From the NCBI GenBank assembly GCA_015680685.1, contig MNCI01035111.1, positions 517,889 to 580,364 on the forward strand: 62,476 nucleotides of DNA. The letters are read 5' to 3'. A model generated the notes under the pieces. That model searched no databases and was not told the origin of the DNA. It saw only the letters and a list, made by a program, of their open reading frames with translations. The position numbers were made by a program, and so were the translations under genes. Of the stretch, positions 44,661 through 56,884 are shown in pieces. Each line of letters opens with the position of its first letter. Position 1 is the stretch's first letter. This DNA comes from Gnetum montanum (Eukaryota; Streptophyta; Gnetopsida; Gnetales; Gnetaceae).

Positions 44661-45214
44661 GATTTCATGGAGGGATCTATGTAGATGTGATGCTGGGATA
44701 TCATAGGATCAATTCCAGTGAGTTCAAGATATGACCAAGCAGATATTGTTGGCCATTTGTTGACTATCTCCAATAGCTTCTTCTTCTATGCAAGAGAATG
44801 ATTAGCATTGATAATACCCAACTTATCATTTTTTAGAAAAGCATATTTCATTCTAGCCAGTAAAGTTTTTAACTCAAGGAGCTATTATTTAAAACTTTTA
44901 GTGATCTTCAACTCTCCACAATTGATGTCATCAAGTTCATCAAAGAGTTGGTGATGTATGTGCTCCATCTCGTCCATGCCTTCAATGTAGACACTTGTAA
45001 GGCTATTGGTTTATTCCATGCACAAAGTTGAGTTACTTTTATGATTAGTTATTAGCCACTAGGTAGCCTACATGCTATGATTATTGTACTTTTCACTAAC
45101 CATAATTTCTACATGTAGTGGCACCCTATGTCACTATACATGATGCATGGAATGTGCTTCCTCTTAATCTTTCCAAAATCATTTTCCTTGAAAAATTCCA
45201 AGAAGAGGTCTCTG

Positions 45215-45620
45215 ATTCCCAGTCATGCATCTATTGTGCTTAGCCATGCTCTTCCCATAATGATTGAAAAGTTCCCGTTGTATTTATGAACTCTAATCAT
45301 TAGGATATTAGCAAGATATAACCACACACATATGGTGGTCACAATGTCTTCTACCAATTCCAAAGAAATGGTGATGGATTGATTCGTCAACTTAAGATAA
45401 ATGTTGCTCTTATTGAGAGGAGGTAGGTTCCAAGCTTTGTATCTTTCATGAGATATCATATTAACACTAAAACCTAAGTCTAGAAAATTCTTACAAGGCT
45501 CATTTCTAGTGATTTGCAAGTAAATTAGGGGACTCCTAGGATTATTTCTTTTCTTGGGAAGGTGTCCAACCTTTATCCAATCAATGATAACAAGGGTCAA
45601 CATTACAATATGCACTTTGG
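45215..45620 (-). pseudogene. element Y protease
   Basis: Open frame 45,223-45,615: IDWIKVGHLPKK, PLIYLQITRNEPC, FLDLGFSVNMISHERYKAWNLPP, LELVEDIVTTICVWLYLANILMI, FSIIMGRAWLSTIDA. Retropepsin fold order with DLG where DTG/DSG is expected and a MGRAWL box. Intact for about 130 codons. The DLG change suggests loss of activity. Confidence 0.82.
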
Positions 45621-45639
45621 GAGGTGTTTGGTTTGAAGG

Positions 45640-47700
45640 GATCTCGAATGGTATTGTACAGGATGAAGAAGAAGTAGGATCATTAGACGCAAGTATTTGT
45701 GAAGGATTAGAAGGACTTGGGTTGGAAGAAAGGTCTTTTTTATGGCTTATTCTCCAAACAACTCAACTAGGGAGTAGGTTATAAGTTAAGGTCTTTTTTC
45801 CTTGCATGAATGGAGTTGGTATCAACTAAGTTGAGGATGGAGGTATAGGTACAAAAGGATGAGAAGGGTAAAATGAAAATAGAGACTTTCCTCTTAGAGA
45901 TTGAGCTCTATAATACTCAGGAGGGTAGTAGTGGTGTTGGAAAGATGCATAACTAGAAAATTCATGTGGAGAAATCAATTGCTAAACATAGTACCCATAT
46001 GGATCTAGCTACTAATAAGGTTATGAATACCTTGATGGTTGCATCCCCCACAACTGTGGGTGCTACCACTACTAATACTGCTCATGAGATTGGGGTGGAG
46101 CTCCACTTAGATAGTAGGCTTGTTATTGATGTAACTACATATAGTATCCTTGAGAATAAGGCAATCTCTTGGATGCTTTCCTTCTCGCTAATATGGGATT
46201 CAATGTGTACATCCCAAATTCCTACAACTGTGACACAACTCAGAAGAATTCCTTAGGATGCTCATAGTGGTAGATGTCAAACCCAGAATCATCATCTGTC
46301 TTAGAATCTACAACCTCTTCAATGATAGCAGCTTTGCCCTTACCCCTTTAATGGGCATGCTAAGCTTCCTTCATGCTCCTTCGATCACGACTTCTACCTT
46401 GCTCTTTGGGCTCTTCTACAATTCTAAGGGTAGTTTGGAATTTCTTGTCTAAAGAATCCCATATTTTTTCTACCTTGGCCAATATTTCAAAAATATATTT
46501 TTGCATCAGCAAGATCTTACATTACACCACTTCATCAAGTGATACCTTTTTCTCGTTGTCACAAAATTGAACCTTCCTTTGTGGATGGAAGGGTCTCCAT
46601 TATACTTCTTCACACTTTTCCTTTTCCTCAACTCACCTTATTCTTTGGTCACTTTCTCAATCAGCCTTTGGATTTGTTAAACTCTTAATTCTAAAATTCT
46701 TCCTTAAGCATAGATCCTAAGAATTTTCCTTGTTTCTATTTTCAGCCCATCTATGATATGGAGGAGCTGCTTTCTTTGAAAAGAACATGGCCTAGACACC
46801 TATGTAATAGAGAGTAATATCTACTCATGGTCACATCCAAGGATTCATGTGCTCCTTGTCTCAACCCTTGGATCTACTTCCTTAGATTAGACACTCAAGA
46901 GTACATTTGATACTTGTCATTGAAGAGTTCAAGCATCGTACTTCATTGTCTAATTGATTCCGATTCTAAGGAATGGTACCACTTTTCAGCCTTCTTGATG
47001 TGTGTCATAGGGAACAAATTCAATTTTCCCATTTGTTTTCAATGTTCTGTAAGGCACAAGCATCATGAAAGGCTTGGAGATGATTTTATGGATCAGAATT
47101 GTATCCCCCTTCAAACTTGGAAATATTGTTCATGTCCAATCATTTGATCTGTCTATCTTTCATGTGCCTTGTTAGAATTTTCATGACCTCTACAATATTC
47201 AACATGTTTTTAGTTGCAAGAAAAGGCTCATCATAGTCATGGTCCCTACAATGACCATGATTCCTATGATGCCCCTTGTTATTCCTTCCTTCACGATCAT
47301 GGGTCTTCCTTGATTGCTCATGTCCCTAGTCTCTATTGTTATAGTGGGACCTATGATCATCTCTATCCTATTGGTCACCTCCATAATGGTCTCATCCTTT
47401 GTAGCTTAAATTGGATCTGGAGGAGGAAGAAGATGAGGATGATAAAGGCTAAGAGGAAGGAGAACTAGCATTAGAATGGTACTAGCTACTCCCTCTTTAT
47501 TGATCATGACCACAATCACCATGTTTATATTTATCATGGTGCTTGTCCAGGTTCCTACCTTAACTCCCTCCTTTGGATCCCCCATGGTCATGGAACTCAT
47601 TCTTCCCTAAACTAGGGTTGGTTATAGTAGACTGTAAATTTTGGTTAGGGCCCCCTTCCTCAAAGACGAGGGAAGGAGAATTAGTGTATTTAGAATCCCT
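45640..47700 (-). pseudogene. element Y gag
   Basis: Minus-strand pieces: Ser-rich N-terminal region (about 47,400), ILTRHMKDRQIKWLDMNNI and FEGGYNSDP near 47,120, HLQAFHDACALQNIENKWEN, then a coiled/charged middle and a zinc knuckle remnant DIYHYEHPKEFF near 46,250-46,290, in which the Cys residues are lost compared with W (CEICQYDHPKGCC). A Tyr/Pro-rich tail follows to the protease. Heavily frameshifted. Confidence 0.75.
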
Positions 47701-47728
47701 AGAGAAGGGATCCTCTTTTATGCCTCAA

Positions 47729-48361
47729 TAATGTAATGAAATGGTTAACTAATTTAATAAATAACTAATCCTAACATAATCATCTATTTTCACTTTCTTT
47801 ACACATCATGAACATATTTCAATGCTATTAGGATTACCAAGCATTAACGTATGCTTGAAGTGGTTGTACTTATGTGAATTAAGTAATTGTATAAATTAAT
47901 TACTTAAAATCATTAAAGTAAATTGCATGAATAGTAAATGCATGAGGTAAACATTAAGCTAAGTCCAAGTGTTTAAAGGATTATCAAGAAAGCTCATCTT
48001 TATTGTCATTCACACTAAGGTGCTCAGGTACATTGGTGCTCGAATAAAGATCTATTTACTTCTCAACTCCTACTATGGGCANTCTCGAATAAAGATCTAT
48101 TTACTTCTCAACTCCTACTATGGGCACTTAGAAAATATTCTAACTTTGGAAAGACAAAAATACAAGAGTTTGGCTAGCAACTAATGATTGGTTTCCATAA
48201 ATACAATTGGTATGCACATATAGGTAAAACACAACACTACATCAATGCATATGCACTAGCGTACTAAACCATATGTCAACACAATCACATCAACAAGATC
48301 ACATCAATGAGATCGCATCGACAGGATTCCATTGATGCAGACAAATGATGACAACTCACCA
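47729..48361 (-). repeat. element Y 5' LTR, truncated
   Basis: Matches 36,406-37,002; the last 260 bp of the LTR, the primer site and the gag leader are deleted at about 47,728. Includes a single N at 48,082 with a 43-bp duplication (48,039-48,081 and 48,084-48,126). U3 repeats at 48,280-48,343 parallel those of the other LTR but differ in sequence. Confidence 0.88.
48039..48126. repeat. 43-bp duplication around a single N
   Basis: 48,039-48,081 repeated at 48,084-48,126, separated by 'nt'; same pattern as at 44,472 and 53,622. Confidence 0.85.
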
Positions 48362-48366
48362 TACAT
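48362..48366. repeat. target duplication of Y, right (TACAT)
   Basis: Partner of CACAT at 36,139-36,143. Confidence 0.7.
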
Positions 48367-48720
48367 TATAAAAAATGCATCCAATTATGCATTGGGAGTA
48401 GTATTTACATAAATGGATAATAAAAAATATTCATATTACATCCATTGTGTAAGAATAAGCATTGTAGATACATAATTAATTACACTAAAATAGAAAAAGA
48501 ATTAATGGTAGTGATATATGCTCTTAAAACATTCAAGTACTGTGTGCTTAGATACCTCAATTTTATGCATAATGATTGCATTGCCATTCATTTCCTCATG
48601 AATAATTCAATAGTGAGCCCTCATGTTATGTGGTGGTTGGTGATATTATAGGAGATTGATTTAATAATGGTGGATATAAAGGGAACCAATAATATTATTG
48701 TTGGATCATCGATCTTAATT
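48367..48720 (+). pseudogene. element Z RNase H
   Basis: Starts with NASNYALGVVF, then INYTKIEKELMVVIYALKTFKYCVL and DCIAIHFLMNNSIVSPHV (family NYTTTEKELLAVVYALEKFRYYLLG and TDHxAIxFLMNK). It follows Y directly and completes the pol cut at 36,143. Frames are broken by stops and a shift. Confidence 0.85.
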
Positions 48721-48984
48721 AAGATGGAACAACAAAGTTCATGAAGAGTCTTTATCTAACCAATCTCTAGATGAGTTACTTTTTTCTAAGATAATAAAGA
48801 TCACAATGCTACCTAGAATCATAAATTAGTATGATGAGTTTCTCTCCTACTTACTTATTTAGGAGACTCTTATAGAATGAGATCATAAGAAGATGTAATA
48901 ATTTCTTCACCAAGTCAAACATTACATGAATATAAAAGACAAGCTCTATAAAATATATATAGACAGCTTTATATAATGATGTGT

Positions 48985-50040
48985 ATCAGATAGATATCAA
49001 CTTCAAGTTCTCCAGGATACTCATGAAGATTATTATGGAGGCCATTATATAAGAAGGAGAATGACCAGTAAAATCCTAATGGAATGGTACTTTTGGCTAA
49101 CAATTTTCAAGGTTGTTCATTATTTTTCCTAGTCCTATGAATGATGTTAATGGGATGGAGGAATGACCACTAGAGTAAAGGAACCCTATTAGTGGATTCA
49201 ATCACAGAGATTAATTTATGGGATCCATAAATTCCATGTCCAATGGGAAGTCCTAGATTATTATTGCTATTGACTATTGTACCAAATAAACCAAAGTTAC
49301 AACTATTAATGATTGTAATTCTTCCACTACAGTATAATTCTTTCAACAATAGGTGGCAAATAATTTTGATATATCTAGAAAACTAATTTATGATAATGAA
49401 ACTCATTTCAATGATTCTACATTTCGTAAGCTAATGCAACGCTTGATGGTTGAACATAAACTTACAACCTCTTATAATCCCCAAGCCAATGGTCAAGATG
49501 AAGTCATTTATAGGGAGACCACAAGAATTCTAATAATTATTATTATGTATAGGAAAGATTGGAGCACCAAACTCAACGATGCCCTATGAGCTTGTCACTA
49601 AACATGGAAAGTCCCTATAGGCTACTTTCCATATGAGCTCGTGTATATGAAGTTACCCAAAATTTCAATTCAAACCAAACTTCATATACTCAAAACTACT
49701 TGTGACCTTGACCTAAACATTGACTTAGCACAGAAGGAAAGATTAATGACACTCAATGTACTAGATGAGAATCGAAGCATAGTTCTAATGATGAATGAAG
49801 TACATAAGGCATACCACAAATAATAACATGATGTTCAAATAAGAAAAGTTACATTTCAACCAAGAGACAAGATTATCTATTGGAATCCCATTCATAGGCC
49901 TCAACAAACTAAGTTTCAAATGCTATGAGAAGGATCATACATTATACACTCAACTTTTTATTCTAAGGCTATGATAATCTACTACCAAACAAGCTCTTAA
50001 AAACACATGCTAGTTAACATCTAGTAAGTGAAACTCCTTA
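48985..50040 (+). pseudogene. element Z integrase
   Basis: Zinc region with THEDYYGGHYIRRR (both His kept, the Cys pair lost), core text PINSMSNGKS, IIAIDYCTK (first D region decayed), YDNETHFNDSTF (second D), YNPQANGQDEVIYRE (E kept), DWSTKLNDAL, then C-terminal FQPRDKIIYWNP, TKFQML, EGSYIIHSTF. The order and GQ(A/D)E word match gypsy integrase. Frames 49,353-49,589 and 49,641-49,823 are the longest open parts. Confidence 0.86.
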
Positions 50041-51917
50041 AAGACTTCCAAGTAATCAACAACAACCATAATATCTTAATGCAAAGGCAAGTTAGCTCTA
50101 TTTTTAAAATCTCATCTTTTTAACTTAGTCATGGGAGAGATGACCATCTAACTTAACATCTTAGATAAGATGAAAATTTTTATCTTTCTTTTTTTACATC
50201 ATTGTTCATACATTTTTCATTTTCTTTTCATTTGACTTTATTAAATAATCTACTTCTTTTTTCTCTTATTTTTCTTCTAATTTGCCATCACTTTTTATTA
50301 ATTTTCTTTTACAATGTCTGATTTTATTATATTACTACTACAAATGTTAATAATTACTAAATGTAGTTATCAGGATTATTATTTATATGTGCAAGCCAAC
50401 TTTGCTTTTCAAATTATGCTCTCTACTAATGAGTTGTCAATTATATAATGATATGAGGTTGTAAGACCATGCCATCCATCTATTTCATCTCTTTTGATAT
50501 GAGATCTATATCATGATGGCACTATGGTTCTCTCACCATAAAACTAAAAATAACTTGTGATCTTATTACTCAATGAATATGGAAAGGACAAAGTGAGAAT
50601 GGAAAAGAGTGTGGTCTCAAAAAAATTTGTTAAGTTTCCTACTTGACTTTCTCCATGAGTCTCATGAATCCTTAGGAAATGTATCATCACTACTCTTGCA
50701 ATTTGAAAAGGACGTATATCTTTGTAAAGTATGATTTCCTTTATAAAAAATACATGGAAATAAAAGCACACATCTCCAAAGATTTCTTAGGATACAAGCA
50801 TTAATTATGGGGCTGGAAGGGCATGTTTCCCATGCATGAAGACACCCTTGTAACTAAGGTTCAAATTTCTTTCTTAAAATGTCTAACTACTTCCTTCTTC
50901 TCTTTTTCTTCTTCTTTTAGAGTGATGATCATTCCTTGTGGTTATTATATTCTCACAATGGCAGGAAGGAAGGAGCAAATAATGTGATGCCATTGCTAAT
51001 GGTATGAACTTTATTTAAAACTTGAATGGATTGGTATATAGATTACCTTAATCACTCAATTCACAAGGACCTGCTGCCTCCATGATCCAAACTCTCATAT
51101 CCTGACTTTTTTACAAATCCTTTCTAAACTCCATTTTCTCACATTTCTATAACATATCATAATTATTTTGACAATTTTCAATTTTCTAGACTACACAATC
51201 CTAGGGGTAGTAGTATATGGGTATGGTGTCTAAGTTGGATCAACATTAAATTTCCAATGTATCCATGAACTCCTTGTAATATGGTCATGAAAGGGCATTT
51301 TAGGGCATCAACTTGCTTTGAGGATGATCCACTTGCATAGCGCTTAGATCATCTAGTTGAAATCCCATCACCATGTGACTTAGTTCATTTGACTATAATC
51401 TTGATGATTTTCATTATCTAACTTGGAGTTGTCTTTTATTTTGAAAACATATCTTATTTAAGCATCCACAAATTTCTTTTCACTTTAAGTCTATCATAAA
51501 AATAATGATTTATTACTTGCCTTCTTTTCACTTTTTTCTAGCTTTCATTTAACTCTTATTTAACTTCCAAACTCTCCAAAAATCTCTTAAATTCTTAATT
51601 TAAAAATGTGTGTGAATGGCTATGTTGACGCATCTCCATCGATGCATTTTTATTAATGCAAACTAAATAAACTATATGTACATGTGATCCTTAGCACCAA
51701 ATTTTACATTTTTCTTTAAACATAAAAGGAATTTTGTAATTTTTGGAGCCTAAAATATTCTCAAAATATATAATTTAATCCATTTTTCTGACTTGTGAGC
51801 TTCCAAAGATACTTTCTTTGTTTCCGAGGCATCAATGCCAAAATTTATCAAAAACATTTACTAACACTCAATAGATTAGATAACATAAAAATGAGAATTG
51901 AAAGTAAGTGGACCACT
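50041..51917 (+). other. element Z spacer between integrase and ORF3
   Basis: Non-coding. Carries the conserved block at 50,785-50,870 (gatacaagcattaattatgg ... ggcatgtttcccatgc), then a pyrimidine-rich run (50,880-50,925), as in Y and W on their sense strands. About 1 kb further on is the ORF3 start. Confidence 0.6.
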
Positions 51918-54694
51918 GTAGCCTAGGGCGGAAAGACTAAGGGGAGAAAGAGGATAGTAGTAGTACCAAAACAACAAAAGCAAGTTATCAAACTAACACA
52001 TGCCCTTAGGCCCTTAAGAGAAGAACCTGAGGTAAAATCTATCCTCTAGATTCTCATCATAGGGGCAAGGTATTTTAGGCAAGATGAGATTCCAAAACCC
52101 AAGACAAACTTGGAGATCACTCTCCTAGAGGTGTACATAGAAAAGGTAAGAATGAAATCTAAAGCACAATTCTGCAAGAACTAAACTTTGGTTTCTTTTT
52201 AGAGTTAGCATTGGAAGAGGTTTGAACACAACTACAAGGATCTTTGTTATGGCCCACCATTTTCACTAGTGAAAAATGGTACCTTAGGAAGTTGTACCTC
52301 TTGTAAAATAACCGCAAAGGAGATGAGACTATAAAGATCAAAGATATCACTATCTCCTACTCTATAGAACCCATTGCAAAAGCCCTCAAATTGTCTAACA
52401 ATGGGGCAAAGTCTCTAATCAGGTAGATGTAAAGGTTAGGAAAAATTGAACTTAGTGATGCTATGAAGTGGATCATAAGAAGTACAATGCCTTCACCAAG
52501 GTAGAGAGTGCCTACCTCAAGATTGTAGATTATCACCTCAATCCAATAATGAGGCCAAGCAAGCTTACAACATTCTCTACAAAGGCGTATGTGGCTTTGA
52601 GTGAAAAATTATTAGTTAACATTCCTTATCTCATCTTCTTAGAGATTAAGAAAAGATTCAAGGAGAATGAGAAAGATTGGGAGATATTCTCCTTTTCATG
52701 TCTCATTCAAAAAATATACAAAATAGGAGGGATTACTTGATACTCTAATGATGTAGTCCATAAGACTTCAGCACATCATGATAAAAGATGATGAAAGATA
52801 GAGTCTCTATTAAGCTTTAAGATGAAGAGGAATCATGTTTTTTACTACTAATAGAACCTAAGATGATGCTTGAAATGCTAGCATCTACTGAATGTCCAAG
52901 GAAACATAGGGGGTAGTAATTATAAAAACAAGCATCTAGGGGTGGTGGTGAATCTTTAGTGTACTGTTTGACTATGAGCCATCTCAATGAAGTTTCAAGA
53001 AGCATCAGACAACTTGATCCATCACTTCTCTACATGAAGGAATTAGGCTTTTATCCATGTTGATCTCAATGCCTAAGATGTCATTGCATCTATCATAGAA
53101 TAAAAGATTCCTGAAATATCTAGGAATGCAATGGATTTCTTCATCATAGTAGAGAATGGAGAAGATATAACAATCTTGCTACATAAGGGCTAGGAGACAG
53201 TAGCAAAGATGATAGTCAATAGAATTGGTAAAGCTTTGAGTGTTCTTGTAGCCTTTGTTTCTAATATTTCTATAATGGTAAACATTTAAGTATCTTTAGA
53301 AGCTAATAGAAAGGGAATGGGTGCAGTACAACCCAAAAAAGTGGTGGAGTGACTAGTTGAAACTAGGAAACTAATTTCAAAGATCTTTGGTTTCCTAGAA
53401 AAATTTATAGCAACCCAATCAAAGTTGTTAGAAATAAGGGGTCAACTCTTAATTACCCAAGTGTAACTTAAGGAAGCCATCACTAGTAAATGACTATTGA
53501 TAGTAGATATTATGGAATTGAGAGCTTACTTATTAGATCCATCCATTCTTTGGAAAAACTTCACTAGCAATGAAGCCTTCCAATAGCTTCAACAAAGACT
53601 TCAAGAGGTAGAGAATGCCAANAAAGCCTTCCAATAGCTTCAACAAAGACTTCAAGAGGTAGAGAATGCCAAGGAGATAGTAGCCTCTGATGCATTACTG
53701 TCTAAAGAAATATTGGATTCTACAAATTGTAACTTTCAATACACATTCAAGGAAAATATAACTCTCACCGAGAAAAATTAGTGTTTGTAGAAAGTTAAGA
53801 AGAAAAAGAAACAAGTACTAGAATGCACCCACTAACAACAAGAATAGCTTGCCAAGTAAATCAAGATGTTAGGAGTTTGCTTGTAGAAAACAAACATCTC
53901 TTAATGGAGGAAGTTTGTGTCCTTTCCAAAGAGACTACAATCAAGATCACCACCTGGAAGAATGAAGTTCTTAAATATGAGAAGGTGAAGAATCATTATA
54001 GGGACTAAGTTAGAATTCTTAAAGAGGTAAATGAAAAAGAAATCAAGTTGGCAAAGGAAAAGGTAAATGAAGTCATCCAATAACTTTAACAAAGAGGTGA
54101 TTCATGAAAATTCATATTTAATGGACTCAATGCATACAACGAAATTGAAATTTTCCTGAAGAAGTTGTCGATTAAAGAGATGACAAAGTATATGAAGTTA
54201 ACTAGCCTATGCTACAAAAACTTGGCAATACTGACTATAACAAGGTCAAGGTTAGAGTTGGAGAAGTAAGTGATTAGCTTCTACCTCTACTATGAGACCT
54301 AATTTAAGCTCCCTAAGGAGATAAAGAAAAGCTAGAAATAGTTAATATGGAGCTTAGGGTTTTCACAAGTAACTTTAAAGATTAATGATCAGTTGCTAAG
54401 AACCTAGCTAGAAGAATGAATGACTACTAGGAATTGTAGAATATTATCCATAAGTTTAACATAGAACGTAAATATTTCATAACCTAGTTTATGAACATGA
54501 AAAAAATGTTTTCAATAATGCCATGTTTATAGAATATACCAATGCTAGCTAGTCTAGGTGATATTGTTTGGACTATCAAAGTAAAAAAGAGAAGATGAAG
54601 GTAGCATTGGATGCCTTCAAGTTTTTAAAAGTACCAGCAAGGTAGCCTAGAACACTAGTTGAACAAAGACATGATGAAGGACAATCTGAGTCAT
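51918..54694 (+). pseudogene. element Z ORF3
   Basis: Third frame after integrase. The start region (about 51,918) has lost its ATG compared with X and Y. Visible: KELNFGFFLELALEEV, EKWYLRKLYLL, KIKDITISYSIEPIAKALKLS, then LSEKLLVNIPYLIFLEIKKRF and WEIFSFSCLIQKIYKIGGI (52,468-52,740), which align with the LPFPCLIRKLC block of X. A long Glu/Lys-rich, coiled-coil-like part follows with NKHLLMEEVCVLSKETTIK and EVLKYEKVKNHYRD (53,823-54,008), ending with MKVALDAFKFLKVPAR. A 49-bp duplication with an N (53,573-53,672) lies inside. Confidence 0.68.
53573..53672. repeat. 49-bp duplication around a single N
   Basis: 53,573-53,621 repeated at 53,624-53,672, separated by 'na'; probable unmerged contig overlap. 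Confidence 0.85.
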
Positions 54695-54903
54695 AAGTGC
54701 ATTCACCTCCAAGCATGATGTGATAATCCCATCTTGGTTAATTTTATACAGCTAGCAGCTACCAAATTCTATTTGGTATCTAATTTTAATAGCTCTCATT
54801 GTAAATACTTGAATCTTTTATAATGCAATAGTCAAAGTTATTTATTATTATTTGTAAATTAAATGTTAGTTCCATATTTTTCAAAATTTTTAAGCAAATT
54901 CAA

Positions 54904-55449
54904 TGAAGTGTATTTTGTCTAGCTTCAATATTGGAGCCCTGATATACTCAATATCAGGGACCTAGAAGTAACGTCAAATATCCAATATCGGAAGATGTGT
55001 GCCAACCTATAAATATAACACTTGGGTGCATGGTTTTCGAATTATATTAGTCATAGCATAACATAGCTCTTGCAATTTTTCTTTTCCAGAGTTAGAATAT
55101 TCTTCCAAGTGCGTATAGCAAGAGTCATTGAGTGTACAGATATTTATTTGAGCACTGTTGTACCTGAGCAAAATAGTGTGTGCAGTAATAAAGTTGAGCT
55201 TTCTCATAAAATTTGTAGCAATGCTCTTGCTCTTGCTCCAGTCCATCCTAAGTGCTCCCTCCTATCCCAATCCATTGTTCATGTGATCGCCATCTACACA
55301 CAACACAATCACGAGTTAGCAAGGATAGATAAGATATAATGTAGTTGATACCTTGCCTTGATATGAAGCACATTGGGTAGGTTATGGGTATGGTAGATAC
55401 TAGGTTAGAGGTTTGTAACTGATGGCTACCCAAGGTGTAGGGGTGCGAT
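54904..55449 (+). repeat. element Z 3' LTR (short, end degraded)
   Basis: The stretch from ctcttgcaatttttc to aataaagttgagc (55,060-55,200) aligns with the Y LTR read on minus. TATA box ctataaata at 55,007-55,015; AATAAA at 55,187-55,192. U3 holds a hairpin ccctgatat/atatcaggg (54,937-54,959). The 3' end gtgtaggggtgcg resembles the gtgtaggggtacc of X/V just before their LTR end, then similarity stops where W begins. The left boundary (tgaagtg) is inferred. Confidence 0.65.
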
Positions 55450-56884
55450 AAATAATGAAATGGAAAAATTTGCGATAGGTGCCCATGACTAAGAGCGAAC
55501 CTCCAGTTGCAATAGGATGGAAAACGAAAGAAAAAGGAAGATAAGAGAAATAATAAGGTGAAGCAAATAAAAATGAATAGAAGGGAAGAGAAAAATAAAA
55601 ATGGATGTCATGGATGGGGTGAAATGATAAATAGTTTATTACAAGAAATGTTTAAGGGAAAAGAACTTAACGGTTGCACCATAAAGGAATGCCAGTGGGT
55701 CCTCCCCAAAGCAAGCTTATGTCCTTTATGCCCTGACAAACCCACAAACCAAAGAGTCCGTAGGCTCTAGGAATGACATATGGAAACAATAGTTAAGAAT
55801 TCACCTACAAGATTTTACCAAAGAATAACAATGCATTGACCAAAATATAGACTAATCATAAAACTAGTAATGAGATAGAATACGGGAAGCAATACAAAAA
55901 GAGAAGAGAGAATGGAATGGAATCTCAAAATCAAGGTTAGGTAAAGTCCCTTGTGTAGTATGTGGTTAAGGTGACTTAATAAAATTTAGTCCAAATCCAG
56001 ATTAAAACTAACCACCTCCAATGACCTCGCATTAACACACTTGACCAACCCATCCTCTTGAAGCAATAAGAATGCTTCCACAAAGCAACCACCATCCCAA
56101 AAAGAGAAGAATAGAGAAGTAGGAAGTGAGAAAGGGCCTTAGTTAGAAGGAACCTTAAAGCATGGGTAACATGTCTTTCCAGTGTCATAACCAGTGCTTG
56201 TAGCCCATGTTCCTTTATTATGTCTAAGGGGTATGCTTTGAATTCCCACCAATTTTTTTATATTTTTTTTATTTTTATTTTTTATGTGAGAACCACACCA
56301 TGCAAAGACTTATTTGATTTATTCAACTTCTTGATATTATTCAACAGCAAAATGGCAGAAAACCTATGAAAAACATCCAAGTACCTAAGAGAATAGCCAG
56401 CACAAATGCATTGAATCCCCTTGAAGTTGCACCCTTTTCAATCCATTTGAAACCTTCTTTGGTTTGAAGAATACCAAGCCACAAATTCATTAATAGGTTT
56501 GATTAGAAAAAGGAACAGTACAGTTCCAAAACAACATTAAAAGTCAAAGGTAAAAACCAAACATTAGCAATCAACACCATTATAGTACAACCCATTATCA
56601 TGAGTACTTATTATGTGATGAGTGAGAATAAATAAATAAAAATGTAACAGAGAAAGAAATAGCCAAAATGTTAACGATGGTGTAAAACAAAAACAAGTAA
56701 AGATGAAAAATGTGTAAAAAAAAAAAGACAAAAGAAACTGAGGGCTTAGAATAATTAGCATTGATGGCCATCTCCCCCACAATTGAGTTGGAAGAAGGAG
56801 ATCTGAAATAATGAGTAGGGTTGTCCATCAATAGAGGTAGTGTTAGTACTGGTCGTTTTGGGCTCATGGAAAGGTTTGGTTTGC
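55450..56884 (-). other. element W spacer after integrase
   Basis: No coding frame. Conserved block at 56,155-56,215, text gtgggtcctccccaaagca near 55,694, and A-rich tracts at 56,620-56,740, all collinear with the Y spacer. Confidence 0.65.

Larger units (their letters stand above)
36144..48361 (-). mobile_element. element Y: gypsy element with ORF3, inserted in Z
   Basis: A 12.2-kb minus-strand element: LTR 36,144-37,002, ORF3, spacer, integrase, RNase H, RT, protease, gag, truncated 5' LTR to 48,361. Ends TGATGAGT and ACTCACCA; target duplication CACAT/TACAT. It shows the full gene order including ORF3 between integrase and the 3' LTR. All frames are heavily decayed. The LTR pair looks more diverged than that of X, so Y is probably the older insertion. 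Confidence 0.9.
23160..55449 (+). mobile_element. element Z: host gypsy element split by X and Y
   Basis: Pieces 23,160-26,860, 35,880-36,143 and 48,362-55,449 read as one plus-strand element: gag, protease, RT (cut by X), end of RT (cut by Y), RNase H, integrase, spacer, ORF3 and 3' LTR. The RT frame continues in phase across X once one CCTAG copy is removed, and the word PFHI before Y leads to ASNYALGVVF after it, as in family members. No 5' LTR or primer site was found. All frames are damaged. Its gag and LTR are closer to Y and W than to X and V. Confidence 0.85.

Noticed and set aside
46914-47468. Plus-strand frames within Y gag
   Set aside because: Antisense shadows of the gag coding strand.
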